NCBI GenBank assembly: GCA_017860255.1
Contig: JAFNAR010000029.1
Span: forward strand, 1 to 62,105
Origin: Bacteroidota bacterium
Lineage (GTDB): Bacteria; Bacteroidota; Bacteroidia; Bacteroidales; P3
Direction of reading: 5' to 3'
DNA length: 62,105 bases
In this document: in pieces, positions 1 to 8,525 of the stretch
How the letters are laid out: each line of letters opens with the position of its first letter
How positions within the stretch are numbered: the first letter of the stretch is position 1
Made by a program: the position numbers and the translations under genes
The notes under the pieces: model-generated
The model's input: only the letters and a program-made list of their open reading frames with translations
What the model was told of the DNA's origin: nothing
The model's database searches: none

Positions 1-71
1 ATTATGCTACAAAGTTACAATAATTACCTGATATACGCAAGCATATTATTGTATTTCAATGTGTTAAATAA

Positions 72-392
72 TTATAAAATCTTCCTACCGCTCATGATTG
101 TATCCTTGTCTTTTTGCCTTGTAAAAGTAAATGAATTTAGCTTTACTAAAGGAAGTTCTGGACATGGTATCTTAAATACATATTTTAATCTATCTAGTGT
201 ATCCGAGTATTTACCATAATTCTCTACAACTACCCATGAGCCATCTAAACCAAAATGCAGTGATACCTCGTATTTTGTCTCTGTATTATCATTGACATCC
301 CAAGTCTTTTTATATTCATTCTCTAAAGGATAAATCATATAACAGCTCGAAAATCCTATAATTGTAAATATTATTATTGCTATTTTCCTCAT
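72..392 (-). CDS. small putative lipoprotein
   Basis: Encodes 106 aa with a short hydrophobic signal segment (residues 3-14) ending in a lipobox-like FSSC, so Cys17 would be lipidated and the protein membrane anchored. The remaining 90 residues are polar and match no family I recognise. The start is the only ATG in front of the signal segment. It is the first gene from the window edge, with nothing legible in bases 1-71. Function unknown; a real gene is likely because the signal peptide is well formed. Confidence 0.6.
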   Translation of the reverse strand: MRKIAIIIFTIIGFSSCYMIYPLENEYKKTWDVNDNTETKYEVSLHFGLDGSWVVVENYGKYSDTLDRLKYVFKIPCPELPLVKLNSFTFTRQKDKDTIMSGRKIL

Positions 393-500
393 AATCTTAT
401 ATTATTACGCAATTATATACTATTCTAACCTAAACAAAGAAAAGTTGTAAAATATTTTGTCAAGTCATTATTTTTTCGTAAATTGTACCAAAAATACAGT

Positions 501-1388
501 ATGAGTAAAAATAATAGTCTTTTATACTTTTTCAAACAATTTCCAGACGAAAAATCGTGTAGAAAGTATCTTGAAGAAAGAAAATGGGGCAATAATCCAG
601 TTTGTCCTCACTGTGGAAGTTCTCAAAAAATATACAGGTACAAAGATGATAAAACTTTTAAATGTGCTTGTTGTAATAAACAGTTTAAAGTAACAACGAA
701 GACAATATATGAGAACTCTAATATACCATTACAAAAATGGTTTCTAACTTTTTATTTAATTTCGCTATCAAAGAAAGGTATTAGTTCAATTGAATTATCA
801 AAGACATTAGATATAACACAAAAATCAGCTTGGTACCTACTTCATAAAATAAGATATATGTTACAGCATAATGACTCAGATAATCAACTAAAGGGAATAG
901 TTGAATGTGATGAAACATATTTTGGTGGTAAGAAAAAAGGGAAACGTGGTAGAGGTTCAGAAAATAAAACTCCAATATTTGGAGCAGTACAACGTAAAGG
1001 CAGATTATCTATTTCGCCAGTAAAAGATACAAAACGTAAAACATTAGAACCTATCATACATAAAGTCATAAAAGAAAACACTCATATCATGAGTGATGAA
1101 TGGCACGCATATAGAAAATTAGATTCTAATTATGAACATAGTGTAGTAAAGCATAGGATTAAGGAGTATGTAAGAGGAGATGTTCATACAAATACTATCG
1201 AAGGAGCTTGGTCTCATTTAAAACGTTCCCTTATGGGAACATATCATAGACCAAGTAAGGAGCATCTTGATAAATATTGTGCAGAATTTCAATTCAATTA
1301 TAATACTCGGAATAATTCTCCAGAAATAAAATTCCGAAAAACAATAGATAAAAATAACATTCGCATCAAGTATAAAGATATTACTTGA
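501..1388 (+). CDS. IS1595-family (ISXO2-like) transposase
   Basis: DDE transposase of 295 aa. An N-terminal zinc ribbon (Cys35, Cys38, Cys55, Cys58) is followed by a helix-turn-helix-like region (about 85-120) and the ISXO2-like DDE domain. Visible catalytic motifs are CDETYFGG (Asp137), MSDEWHAY (Asp199) and HTNTIEGAWSHLKR (Asn231/Glu234). The frame also opens at a TTG at 483, but the ATG at 501 gives the family's usual N-terminus. The protein is full length, so it may be active. I could not find terminal inverted repeats: 18 nt downstream the next gene starts, and nothing upstream matches that spacer. The element, if mobile, therefore probably ends beyond the neighbouring genes. Confidence 0.9.
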   Translation: MSKNNSLLYFFKQFPDEKSCRKYLEERKWGNNPVCPHCGSSQKIYRYKDDKTFKCACCNKQFKVTTKTIYENSNIPLQKWFLTFYLISLSKKGISSIELSKTLDITQKSAWYLLHKIRYMLQHNDSDNQLKGIVECDETYFGGKKKGKRGRGSENKTPIFGAVQRKGRLSISPVKDTKRKTLEPIIHKVIKENTHIMSDEWHAYRKLDSNYEHSVVKHRIKEYVRGDVHTNTIEGAWSHLKRSLMGTYHRPSKEHLDKYCAEFQFNYNTRNNSPEIKFRKTIDKNNIRIKYKDIT

Positions 1389-1406
1389 TAATAAAAATCA
1401 AAAATT

Positions 1407-1781
1407 ATGCAAGTAAAAGTAAAACTCGTGATGTTTAGACAAAAGACATTTCACGAGGAGGGCGAGTATTGTGGTTACTGCCCCGCATTGGGTGCATTTC
1501 ATGTGTTCAATTCATTTGAGAAACTACATTCTTATATGCAAGACCGCTTAATTAGAGACCTTGAAGGACGCATTCATTATAAGAATTTAAAAAATTTAGG
1601 CTGGGAAGTATCTGAAAATTCAGCAAAACCACCTATCTTTGCAGATGAAGAGTTGGTTAAACAGACCGAAGAATGTTTTGAAGTAAAAATTAAAGAACCT
1701 ATAATTGTTGAATTGTATGCCGAACTCCCACCAGCAAAAGACCGATATGCTCACTTATCCAATTTACACAAGGATATTTGA
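1407..1781 (+). CDS. HicB-like antitoxin-type protein
   Basis: Encodes 124 aa. The N-terminal half has the HicB-like pattern: a beta strand, then GYCPALGAFHVF, then a helix (SFEKLHSYMQDRL), followed by a GW motif near residue 70. The C-terminus is acidic and lacks the ribbon-helix-helix or HTH found in many HicB proteins. It starts 18 nt after the transposase stop and its 3' end overlaps the next gene by 35 nt, so the pair is translationally coupled. HicB family members neutralise the HicA RNase; here that role is inferred only from fold similarity and gene order. Confidence 0.55.
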   Translation: MQVKVKLVMFRQKTFHEEGEYCGYCPALGAFHVFNSFEKLHSYMQDRLIRDLEGRIHYKNLKNLGWEVSENSAKPPIFADEELVKQTEECFEVKIKEPIIVELYAELPPAKDRYAHLSNLHKDI

Positions 1782-2022
1782 AGATTTTTTAGGATTGCAT
1801 GACTTTGTAATAGAAGTAACACCAGAGTTTACAATATTCAAAAAAGGAGAACTTAAAGTAGAAGTTCCCCATTTGAAGAAGTTATCTAAAGTTAATGTAA
1901 CAAAATTGTTGCAGGATGCGAACTTATCTATAATTAGTTTTGAAGATTACTACAACCACTTGCAAGCAATGGGTGTATTTGATAAGTTAATAGATTTATC
2001 AGGAGGAACCCTAAAAAAATAA
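1747..2022 (+). CDS. HicA-like small protein, catalytic His apparently lost
   Basis: About 91 aa from the ATG at 1747; an upstream ATG at 1705 would overlap the previous gene more deeply. The pattern (helix, FLGLHDFVIE, TPEFTIF, then VEVPHLKKLSKVNVTKLLQDANLS) follows the HicA double-stranded-RNA-binding fold, including the proline-histidine segment and final helix. The usual GSHxxF catalytic motif is replaced by TPEFTIF, so the essential histidine appears absent. It could be an inactive HicA relative or an unrelated protein of the same fold. The overlap with the HicB-like gene supports a two-gene unit. Confidence 0.5.
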   Translation: MLTYPIYTRIFEDFLGLHDFVIEVTPEFTIFKKGELKVEVPHLKKLSKVNVTKLLQDANLSIISFEDYYNHLQAMGVFDKLIDLSGGTLKK

Positions 2023-2056
2023 ACACGGAACAATTATATGCCCCGTGTTTACAAAA
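2021..2056. terminator. bidirectional terminator hairpin
   Basis: AAACACGG (2021-2028) and CCGTGTTT (2043-2050) form a perfect 8-bp stem with a 14-nt loop. It lies between two convergent genes and has A-rich and T-rich flanks, as expected of a shared terminator. Confidence 0.65.
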
Positions 2057-2060
2057 GGTT

Positions 2061-2708
2061 TTATTTTAAGGGTACACGTACAGAGGATGTCCCCCAAGAA
2101 CTACCTATTAAATGTAAATAATATTCTCCTTTTTCTGGTACTTCATATATAAGAAACCCATTAGTTGTAATATTTGGTTGACATTGTTTTAAGAATAATG
2201 TTTCTTTGCCAGACATTTCTAATGAGGCTGATGCTTTAGATGCAAAAGAATATTCTACGTCATTAGCATCTGTTACCTTAAATAAGGAATTATCAAGAGT
2301 TTTTGTTTCATCACTTATATTTTTAATACTGACTTTTATCAGCATAAAAATTCCGTCAGCAGTTTCTTCCATAAATTGACCTCCTACACTCTTACGGAAA
2401 GATACGCTTTGTATAGTGTATAAGAAGTTTCCAATTTCTATGGGTTTCCCAATAGCTGACTCTACTTCTTGATTTTCTTGTTCATTTTGTTGAACTTCCT
2501 TTTGTTCTTTACTCTTTGGTTTTTCTACTGTGGGTGTCTTTGATGTAGAAGCGCCAATAATAGAAAATACAATAAATGAACTCACATACAAGAGGGCAAC
2601 TTTACCTCTTGTTTTACTTTTAAAAGGTAGTACGATTTTTGGATTGAACATACCAATAATAAATGCCATCAATGAAAGTATGGCTAATAATAGAAAAATT
2701 GTTTCCAT
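2061..2708 (-). CDS. DUF4352 domain membrane-anchored protein
   Basis: Encodes 215 aa. Two hydrophobic segments (about 3-21 and 37-54) are followed by a charged Q/E/K-rich linker (60-85) and a C-terminal DUF4352-type immunoglobulin-like domain. Typical features there are GNFLYTIQSV, a LIKVSIKN strand, and a conserved run ending in VRVPLK. The domain would sit outside the cytoplasmic membrane. DUF4352 proteins are often lipoproteins or membrane proteins of unknown function. It is convergent with the HicA-like gene and lies downstream of the candidate structured RNA, which may be its leader. Confidence 0.7.
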   Translation of the reverse strand: METIFLLLAILSLMAFIIGMFNPKIVLPFKSKTRGKVALLYVSSFIVFSIIGASTSKTPTVEKPKSKEQKEVQQNEQENQEVESAIGKPIEIGNFLYTIQSVSFRKSVGGQFMEETADGIFMLIKVSIKNISDETKTLDNSLFKVTDANDVEYSFASKASASLEMSGKETLFLKQCQPNITTNGFLIYEVPEKGEYYLHLIGSSWGTSSVRVPLK

Positions 2709-2765
2709 TTTCTTTTTATTTTAAGTTAATACTAAGTGTCAAAATTAGTACAATGGAAACCACAA

Positions 2766-2953
2766 AAAAGACGTAGAACCCACTGCCATACGTCATCAAG
2801 GCTCACCACAAGCCTACCTACTTAATGGAGCGGTTCTACGCTATATGTAGAAACACTAACTCTAATAAGTAGGTATATGATAGCCTTTTTTGTTGTCTAT
2901 GTGGTGATTATGATGACGATTAGGCTATATGTTCAGAGATTTCTTCTCTTTTA
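2766..2953 (-). ncRNA. candidate structured RNA or attenuating leader
   Basis: On the minus strand a good promoter is followed by about 190 nt that can fold two ways. Fold A has hairpin ATAGCCT/AGGCTAT (2922-2928 with 2880-2886) and a 3' hairpin GTAGAACC/GGTTCTAC (2832-2839 with 2773-2780), followed at once by a T6 run like an intrinsic terminator. Fold B pairs TGATGACG (2911-2918), TGTGGTG (2900-2906) and TAAGTAGGTA (2866-2875), all collinear, with 2791-2798, 2804-2810 and 2815-2824. In fold B, TTCTAC made from 2847-2852 would occupy GTAGAA of the terminator stem. The T-run ends about 57 nt before the DUF4352 start. It may be a free sRNA or a leader; I cannot assign it to a known family. Confidence 0.45.
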
Positions 2954-2958
2954 CATGG

Positions 2959-2990
2959 CAAAGATAGTTATTGTTATCATAATAACAATA
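2959..2990 (-). promoter_or_regulatory. promoter with overlapping palindrome
   Basis: Minus-strand TATCTTTG (2966-2959) with TTG (2988-2986) 19 nt upstream is a good Bacteroidota promoter. A perfect 9-bp inverted repeat (TATTGTTAT/ATAACAATA, 2969-2990) fills the -33 to -7 spacer, so it may be an operator. Confidence 0.5.
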
Positions 2991-3234
2991 TTTTGAGTGT
3001 AAAAATCTGCTTTAAGGTTAAAAATGGTGCAAAAATTTTGGTAGATAAATTATTAAGTATAATTTTGTACCTTATTGGTTGAGAAATGCAGTTTTCAATA
3101 TAACACTTAACTACCTAAGAAGGTTACAATAGTATATAATCACGTAAAATTAAATAGGGAATAATTCTGCGTAAACGGCGAATAAATCTACAAACTCCTT
3201 ATATAAAACTTATTAATCAAGGACTTTTTACCCC

Positions 3235-3296
3235 AAAGATGTACATCTTTCATACCAAAAGATGCACATCTTTCACGATAAAAGATGTGCATCTTT
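3235..3296. repeat. array of three palindromes, 23-nt period
   Basis: AAAGATGTACATCTTT (3235-3250), AAAGATGCACATCTTT (3258-3273) and AAAGATGTGCATCTTT (3281-3296) start exactly 23 nt apart with 7-nt unlike spacers. The arms are identical and only the centre varies; the last copy runs into a T tract. The array lies in an 800-nt gene-free stretch (2709-3507). Apart from it, the candidate RNA and its promoter, I see nothing legible in that stretch. Confidence 0.75.
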
Positions 3297-3507
3297 TTTT
3301 TGATATATTTTTAGGGATTGGAGTTTGTTTTAAAGAAAATTACTTTAGGATAAATAGTCCTAAATAAACCTAATGAATGGTTTACATTTGCAAATATACA
3401 AAATTATTTTGAATTTAATGTTGAATTTACCATTAATTATTTCCCCAAATTTGCAAAGCAAATGAGAAAGTTAAGAATGGCGGATATTTTTACTTTCTAT
3501 CTTTTCC

Positions 3508-5766
3508 CTAAATTGAAATAATAAGCACTGAAGGGATGCTATTTAACCAATCTTTCTTTAGTTGGAATAGTTTATTGAAATTCTTAAAGCTAACTATTAT
3601 TAAATCTTGTGATGATATTAAGTTTTCGCTTATATCTTTATAAGTTATTATGTTAATACTATCCAAATAGCTATCTTCATAAGAACTTAGGCTTTGTTTT
3701 ATGGATGATTTGTCGTTAGGGATATAGTCTAAGATTGTTATTGATGAGTATTCGTTATCAATAAATTTCTTGGAATACTTATTTAAATATACATCTTCTT
3801 TGGTAAAATATATAAAAAGAATATTATCAAATTTCTTTATTTCTTTGTCTAACAATATTCCAACAGGCATTTTTGTCTTTTTCTCTATTGCTCTTGTATT
3901 AAGGTCAATTATTGAGGTTTCCAATAGTGGTTCTCTTCCTCTTACTGTATTTATAAGTTTTTCAGGATTGATGATTTTGGTTGTAAAGCCCAAAACTCTT
4001 CCTAAGAGTGTTCCGTAGAATATTGATTCTTCGCTATCCATCAACAAAAAGTCGAAATTGCCTTGATTGGCAAACTCTACCACTTCAGTTTGAAAGTTAT
4101 TTGAAACCTTAAAGAATGATATTAACTTTCTATCCAAATTATTTGCTTCTCTAACTATTGGTTTAAAGCTTTCCTTTTCAAATTGCTCAGTATTCATTTG
4201 CGATAGTCCATCGGAAGGAGCAATATGTATGGCTGTTATTGGTGATTGGGAATTGGTTTTCTTTGTTAATGAGTTGGCTATTCTTAATAATGATTTGCTG
4301 GTTTGAGCATTTCGAAAAAAGAGCAGGATTTTATCTTTTGAAGATTCTAAATCTTTAATGTCTATTTTATTTGTTTTAAATATCTTTTCAATTCCACTTA
4401 ATGAAAGTCCAGTCATAAAGGTTGTTATTAGAGCCATCAGAATTAGCATTACAAATATCTCAGCATTCAACACTCCCAAATCGTAGCCAATATTCAATAC
4501 TACAATTTCCATTAAACCTCGTGTATTCATTAACGTTCCTAATGTCAAACTGTCTTTCCAGCTTTGCCCAACGAACTTTGCGGCAACAGCACTTCCAATA
4601 AATTTCCCTGCAATGGCAACAGCTATTATAATTCCTGTTAACTCCCACAAATTAGAATTATCAATTAATCCAATTTCTGTTTTCAATCCACTTATAACAA
4701 AGAAAATAGGTAAGAAAAGCACTAATGCAACATCTTCAATTTTTTCAATAAAGAGTTTTCTAAAACGAAGATTCTCTGGCATAATGGTTCCTGCCATAAA
4801 AGCTCCAAAGAGAGCATGAATTCCTATTGTTTCTGTTATAAAAGAAGATATTAGCAATACTAAAAAGACAATAACTACTAAGGTTTTGTTAAGAGAAATA
4901 TCTGATTTGGATGAACTAACAATTTTCTTCAAGAAAGGACGCACCACAGAAATCATTAAGAAAACATAGGCAATTGCGAAAACTATAGTGTAAATTGAAC
5001 TTGCAAAAGAGCCAGCCTTAACAACTGCAATAATCACTGCCAGCAAACACCAAGCAGTTATATCGTTTATTGCTGCACAAATTAAAGATAAAGCCCCAAT
5101 CTTTGTTTTATGAAGTCCTTTTTCCTGAACAATTCTTGCCAAAACAGGAAATGCAGTTATACTCATTGCAATTCCAATAAAAAGACTGAAAGAAGAGAAA
5201 GGAATATTTTCAGGAGCAAAAGAAGGATAAAGATAATAGGCCAATCCAATTCCTAAAGCAAAAGGAATAATAATGCTTGCATGACTTATAACCGTTGCCT
5301 CGTAGGCTGTGTTTTTAAGAACCTTTAAATTAAGCTCCATTCCAATAACGAACATAAACAAAACAAGCCCAACTTGACTAAGTATTTGAAGCCCTCCAAG
5401 TGAATCCTTTGCAAAAAGGAAATTGGAAAATTCAGGAAAATAAGTTCCCAAAAGAGAAGGACCAAGAATAATCCCTGCAAGTATTTCACCAATAACAACT
5501 GGCTGCCCCATTTTTCTAAAGAAAAAGCCTATTCCTCTTGCAACTATAATTATTGTTATAATTTGTAGGATTAATAGACCAACAGAATTTTTAAGATTGT
5601 TAGAAATGAAATTAGAAAAATCTTGAAAAGGGGTATTCTTTGAAAAATTTCTAATAATTTCACGCCCTACTTCAAGATCTTTTCCTATATAAATTATATA
5701 GAAAATAAGAGCAGTAAACAGGCTTGTTATTATCAAATAAAAGAAAGTCCCTTTATATTTTTTCAT
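3508..5766 (-). CDS. CPA2-type cation:proton antiporter with stress-protein-like tail
   Basis: Encodes 752 aa. After one N-terminal membrane segment comes a Kef/Na+-H+ exchanger module of about 12 segments (about 50-455). Motifs include GEILAGIILGPSLLG, SITAFPVLARI, a helix with AAINDITAWCLLA (the acidic pair used in ion exchange) and MNTRGLMEIVVLNIG. The C-terminal 280 residues are cytoplasmic and resemble two degenerate universal-stress-protein units rather than a KTN domain. It is the last gene of the six-gene operon, 10 nt after dapF. Predicted role is monovalent cation/proton exchange, perhaps for pH control during fermentation; the ion is not predictable. Confidence 0.85.
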   Translation of the reverse strand: MKKYKGTFFYLIITSLFTALIFYIIYIGKDLEVGREIIRNFSKNTPFQDFSNFISNNLKNSVGLLILQIITIIIVARGIGFFFRKMGQPVVIGEILAGIILGPSLLGTYFPEFSNFLFAKDSLGGLQILSQVGLVLFMFVIGMELNLKVLKNTAYEATVISHASIIIPFALGIGLAYYLYPSFAPENIPFSSFSLFIGIAMSITAFPVLARIVQEKGLHKTKIGALSLICAAINDITAWCLLAVIIAVVKAGSFASSIYTIVFAIAYVFLMISVVRPFLKKIVSSSKSDISLNKTLVVIVFLVLLISSFITETIGIHALFGAFMAGTIMPENLRFRKLFIEKIEDVALVLFLPIFFVISGLKTEIGLIDNSNLWELTGIIIAVAIAGKFIGSAVAAKFVGQSWKDSLTLGTLMNTRGLMEIVVLNIGYDLGVLNAEIFVMLILMALITTFMTGLSLSGIEKIFKTNKIDIKDLESSKDKILLFFRNAQTSKSLLRIANSLTKKTNSQSPITAIHIAPSDGLSQMNTEQFEKESFKPIVREANNLDRKLISFFKVSNNFQTEVVEFANQGNFDFLLMDSEESIFYGTLLGRVLGFTTKIINPEKLINTVRGREPLLETSIIDLNTRAIEKKTKMPVGILLDKEIKKFDNILFIYFTKEDVYLNKYSKKFIDNEYSSITILDYIPNDKSSIKQSLSSYEDSYLDSINIITYKDISENLISSQDLIIVSFKNFNKLFQLKKDWLNSIPSVLIISI

Positions 5767-5776
5767 AAAGAAAATT

Positions 5777-6577
5777 TTATAGATTTATTACTCCGTCAAA
5801 AACTTTTTCAACTGAGCCTTGAAGAAATATATTAGAATATGTGTTTTGAGCTGTTTTTTCAAAAAATACTTTCAACTCCCCTCCTTTTGAATGAATGGTA
5901 ATTGGTGATTGATTTAGTTTATATTTTTCTGCATAGGCAATGGCAGAAGCTGTTATTCCAGTTCCACACGAAAGAGTTTCGTCCTCTACTCCTCTTTCGT
6001 AGGTTCTTATTCTTAGCTCTCCATTATTCACAACTTGAATAAAATTTGCATTAGTTCCTTTAAATTTCTCAAAACGCTTATCATAACGAATTGCTTTACC
6101 TTCTTCCTTAATGTTGATTTGAGAAACATCATCAACCTCTTTAACAAAATGAGATGTACCAGTGTTGAGATATTGACCATCATCATACAAAGAAACTTCA
6201 TTTACATCCCTTAAACTCAATTTAACCAAAGAATGATTTTCTTCTTGGCTTATGATTTGAGCAGAATGCAATCCATCGGGAGCAATAAAACTTGCTTCTT
6301 TATCAATTATTAAAAGACTTTTGGCAAAGGCAACAATGCTTCTTCCTCCATTTCCACACATCATATCGGATGACCCATCAGGGTTAAAGAATTTCATTAG
6401 AAAATCTGCTTCTTTGGAGTTTTCCAATAGGATTAAACCATCTGAACCTATTCCAAAATGTCTATGACAAATCTTTTGAATTTGTTCTTCTGTGAAAGAA
6501 TATTCTTTAAAACGATTATCAATTAAAACGAAATCGTTTCCAGAGGCTTGATACTTAACAAAATTTATTGTTTCCAT
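5777..6577 (-). CDS. dapF: diaminopimelate epimerase (DapF family)
   Basis: Encodes 266 aa, the usual DapF length. The two-domain epimerase has both catalytic cysteines: Cys74 in MMCGNGGRS and Cys204 in LSCGTG. Substrate-binding motifs QASGNDFVLID, GIGSDG, NPDGS and ERGVEDET are also present. DapF interconverts LL- and meso-diaminopimelate for lysine and peptidoglycan synthesis in the cytoplasm. Its place is unusual: 7 nt after a porin gene and 10 nt before an antiporter, inside an operon headed by an acyl-CoA synthetase. DapF is the straightforward call; a recruited amino-acid epimerase is possible. Confidence 0.9.
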   Translation of the reverse strand: METINFVKYQASGNDFVLIDNRFKEYSFTEEQIQKICHRHFGIGSDGLILLENSKEADFLMKFFNPDGSSDMMCGNGGRSIVAFAKSLLIIDKEASFIAPDGLHSAQIISQEENHSLVKLSLRDVNEVSLYDDGQYLNTGTSHFVKEVDDVSQINIKEEGKAIRYDKRFEKFKGTNANFIQVVNNGELRIRTYERGVEDETLSCGTGITASAIAYAEKYKLNQSPITIHSKGGELKVFFEKTAQNTYSNIFLQGSVEKVFDGVINL

Positions 6578-6584
6578 ATGTTTG

Positions 6585-7805
6585 TTAAAAACTATAGGTA
6601 CAATTTAAAGAATACTTAAGAGCTTCCACTCTTTTTGATATATCTTTAAATTTTACATTTTGATATTCAACGCAAAAAGAAAGAGAAAAATTGTTTTTCA
6701 ACTCATAATCTATTCGTGGAGATATTCTAATGTAATTATCAATATCCATTCCCAATCCATAAGCATTTTGATAGCCTTTTGTGTTAATATCTAAGTTCTT
6801 TGTATAGCCCATCAAAACTCCAGGTATAAAGTTACCTATTTTGTAGGTGTATTCGAGCCATGAAGAAAAAGTTGTTGCTGGATGATAGGTAAACTTATTA
6901 TTAACTGTATCAAATGCACTTTCATAATAACCTCCAATTAATGTTAAATCATTTAGGTTATCTCCAATAATTGCTTGTGACTTGATTGAATGTTTCTTTG
7001 TTAAATATTTAAAATATATAGAGGTAGAGAAATTATACATCTTTTCATCCATAATCAAAGTTTGGTTATTTGTTGTATAAGTTTCTCTTGGCTGAATTGC
7101 CTTAAACTCTCCTCCAATTCCTGCAAAAAAATTATCAGAAACATATTGGAAATGTAAATTTGTTATTGGGATAAATGTTCTTGCTTGTTGGTTATAATCC
7201 TTAATTTTATCTACTCCAATTGTTGCATAATCTCTTTGAAAAGACAAAGCTGAAAGTATATTAAAGTTTCCGAAAACTTTGTAGTCCAATCTTACTTGAT
7301 AAATACGTGAAAAGGGATGGAAAGGAGCTCCATTATGCATTTCTTTATTTGAAGGCATAATTTGTGGCACAGTCATTGGATTCCAATACTGCCCAGCAAT
7401 CAATTGAGCTTTCTCCCAATTTATTTGTAAATAAGCATGTCTAAATCTTAAATAATTTGCCAAACCACCAGCTTGTCCAGTAAAGTCAGCTTCAATAAGT
7501 CCTTTAAATTTAGCTCCATTAATTTCTCCAAAGTTAAATTTTGTACCAATTCGGGTTGTTGACACAGAAAAGTAATGATTATTTACACCATTCAAATCCT
7601 CTCCCTTAGCATTATAATTTGGAGATAAAGGATATAAGGAAAACAATCCATCAACAGAAGAATATGTCTTTCTTGTGTTGAAGAAATATTGTGCATTTAT
7701 AAAACCATAGATATCATAAGTGAATCCTGATTTTTCTTGTGCAATTGAGTTTAGAGTAATTAATGTTAGAAGTGAAAATATTATTATTCTAAAATTTCTA
7801 ATCAT
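6585..7805 (-). CDS. outer-membrane porin-like beta-barrel
   Basis: Encodes 406 aa with a cleavable signal peptide (cleavage after SIAQ, about residue 23). The rest alternates polar and aromatic residues as in a 16-18-strand barrel and ends in a terminal Phe (CTYSF). The N-terminal pattern (YGFINAQYFFNTR, RIGTKFNFGE, GLIEADFTG, LRHAYLQINW-like, GQYWNPM) resembles the DcaP-like / putative porin families. It would let small solutes cross the outer membrane. Genes on both sides are 7 nt away, so it belongs to the same transcription unit as the acyl-CoA synthetase and dapF. Confidence 0.75.
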   Translation of the reverse strand: MIRNFRIIIFSLLTLITLNSIAQEKSGFTYDIYGFINAQYFFNTRKTYSSVDGLFSLYPLSPNYNAKGEDLNGVNNHYFSVSTTRIGTKFNFGEINGAKFKGLIEADFTGQAGGLANYLRFRHAYLQINWEKAQLIAGQYWNPMTVPQIMPSNKEMHNGAPFHPFSRIYQVRLDYKVFGNFNILSALSFQRDYATIGVDKIKDYNQQARTFIPITNLHFQYVSDNFFAGIGGEFKAIQPRETYTTNNQTLIMDEKMYNFSTSIYFKYLTKKHSIKSQAIIGDNLNDLTLIGGYYESAFDTVNNKFTYHPATTFSSWLEYTYKIGNFIPGVLMGYTKNLDINTKGYQNAYGLGMDIDNYIRISPRIDYELKNNFSLSFCVEYQNVKFKDISKRVEALKYSLNCTYSF

Positions 7806-7812
7806 TTAAATT

Positions 7813-8511
7813 TTATTTCTTTTTAAGGTTAGCAATTGAAAGTATTACTCCAAGAGCCACTCCTAAAAGGGCTGCAAATAATACTTGGAATTCTTTTGGC
7901 AACATAAAAGTGATTGTATGTGCTGGATACCAGAAAAAAGGAATAGTTTTCTTAAACACAAATCCCCATTGAACTTTCCAGTTAAGGTTTTCAATAATTC
8001 TTCCAAAAGGGATTGGAGTAAAGAATCCTTTTAATGAACCTTTATTTGCTAAAATATGGGTATCTGTTACTTTGTGCACTGTCATAAAAACAGGAGCAAA
8101 GAATGTATTCATAAACAATGAAACACAAAAAGCATAAAGCAGTCTCATTCCAAAGGTTTGCTCTGAAAGATTTGCACCATTGATATTTAATCCGAAATAA
8201 TCAAATAGTCCAAAGGTTCCTCTTGCAAATAATCCCATTGCAATTGTAATCACCACTCCTAATATTCCCCAAACAAAAGCTCTTGGCAAAAGTCCAAATC
8301 CTTTTTCATTATAAACTCCTTTTGATATTCTCAATCCAATACTTTCTCCTAATGTTGCCAAAATTGCAAACTTAAAGAATGCTAAAAGGAAATATCTCCA
8401 ATCCTTAGCTCCACTCCATTGCATAAACCAATCTCTTAGTGGCTCAATTGTAATAAATAAAGCAATCACCCCGATAACTATCAGGGTGATTAATATGTCT
8501 TTTAATTTCAT
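7813..8511 (-). CDS. Mpv17/PMP22-like membrane protein
   Basis: Encodes 232 aa with about five hydrophobic helices. The C-terminal third (residues about 175-228) has the pattern KTIPFFWYPAHTITFMLP followed by a hydrophobic helix. It resembles the Mpv17/PMP22 signature (tryptophan, W-P, inF-P, then a final helix). The family occurs in peroxisomal and mitochondrial inner membranes and in some anaerobic bacteria; its molecular function is unsettled, though channel activity has been proposed. Tight spacing (14 nt after the 83-aa gene, 7 nt before the porin gene) suggests an inner-membrane partner in a transport or acid-export function. Family assignment is from visual similarity only. Confidence 0.6.
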   Translation of the reverse strand: MKLKDILITLIVIGVIALFITIEPLRDWFMQWSGAKDWRYFLLAFFKFAILATLGESIGLRISKGVYNEKGFGLLPRAFVWGILGVVITIAMGLFARGTFGLFDYFGLNINGANLSEQTFGMRLLYAFCVSLFMNTFFAPVFMTVHKVTDTHILANKGSLKGFFTPIPFGRIIENLNWKVQWGFVFKKTIPFFWYPAHTITFMLPKEFQVLFAALLGVALGVILSIANLKKK

Positions 8512-8525
8512 TATTTTTTGTAGTA

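Noticed and set aside
393..1406. Inverted repeats bounding the IS1595 transposase
   Set aside because: The 107-nt left and 18-nt right flanks show no matching ends.
2766..2953. 6S RNA or tmRNA
   Set aside because: Length is close to 6S, but the promoter-like central bulge and closing end stem are not clear, and tmRNA landmarks are absent.
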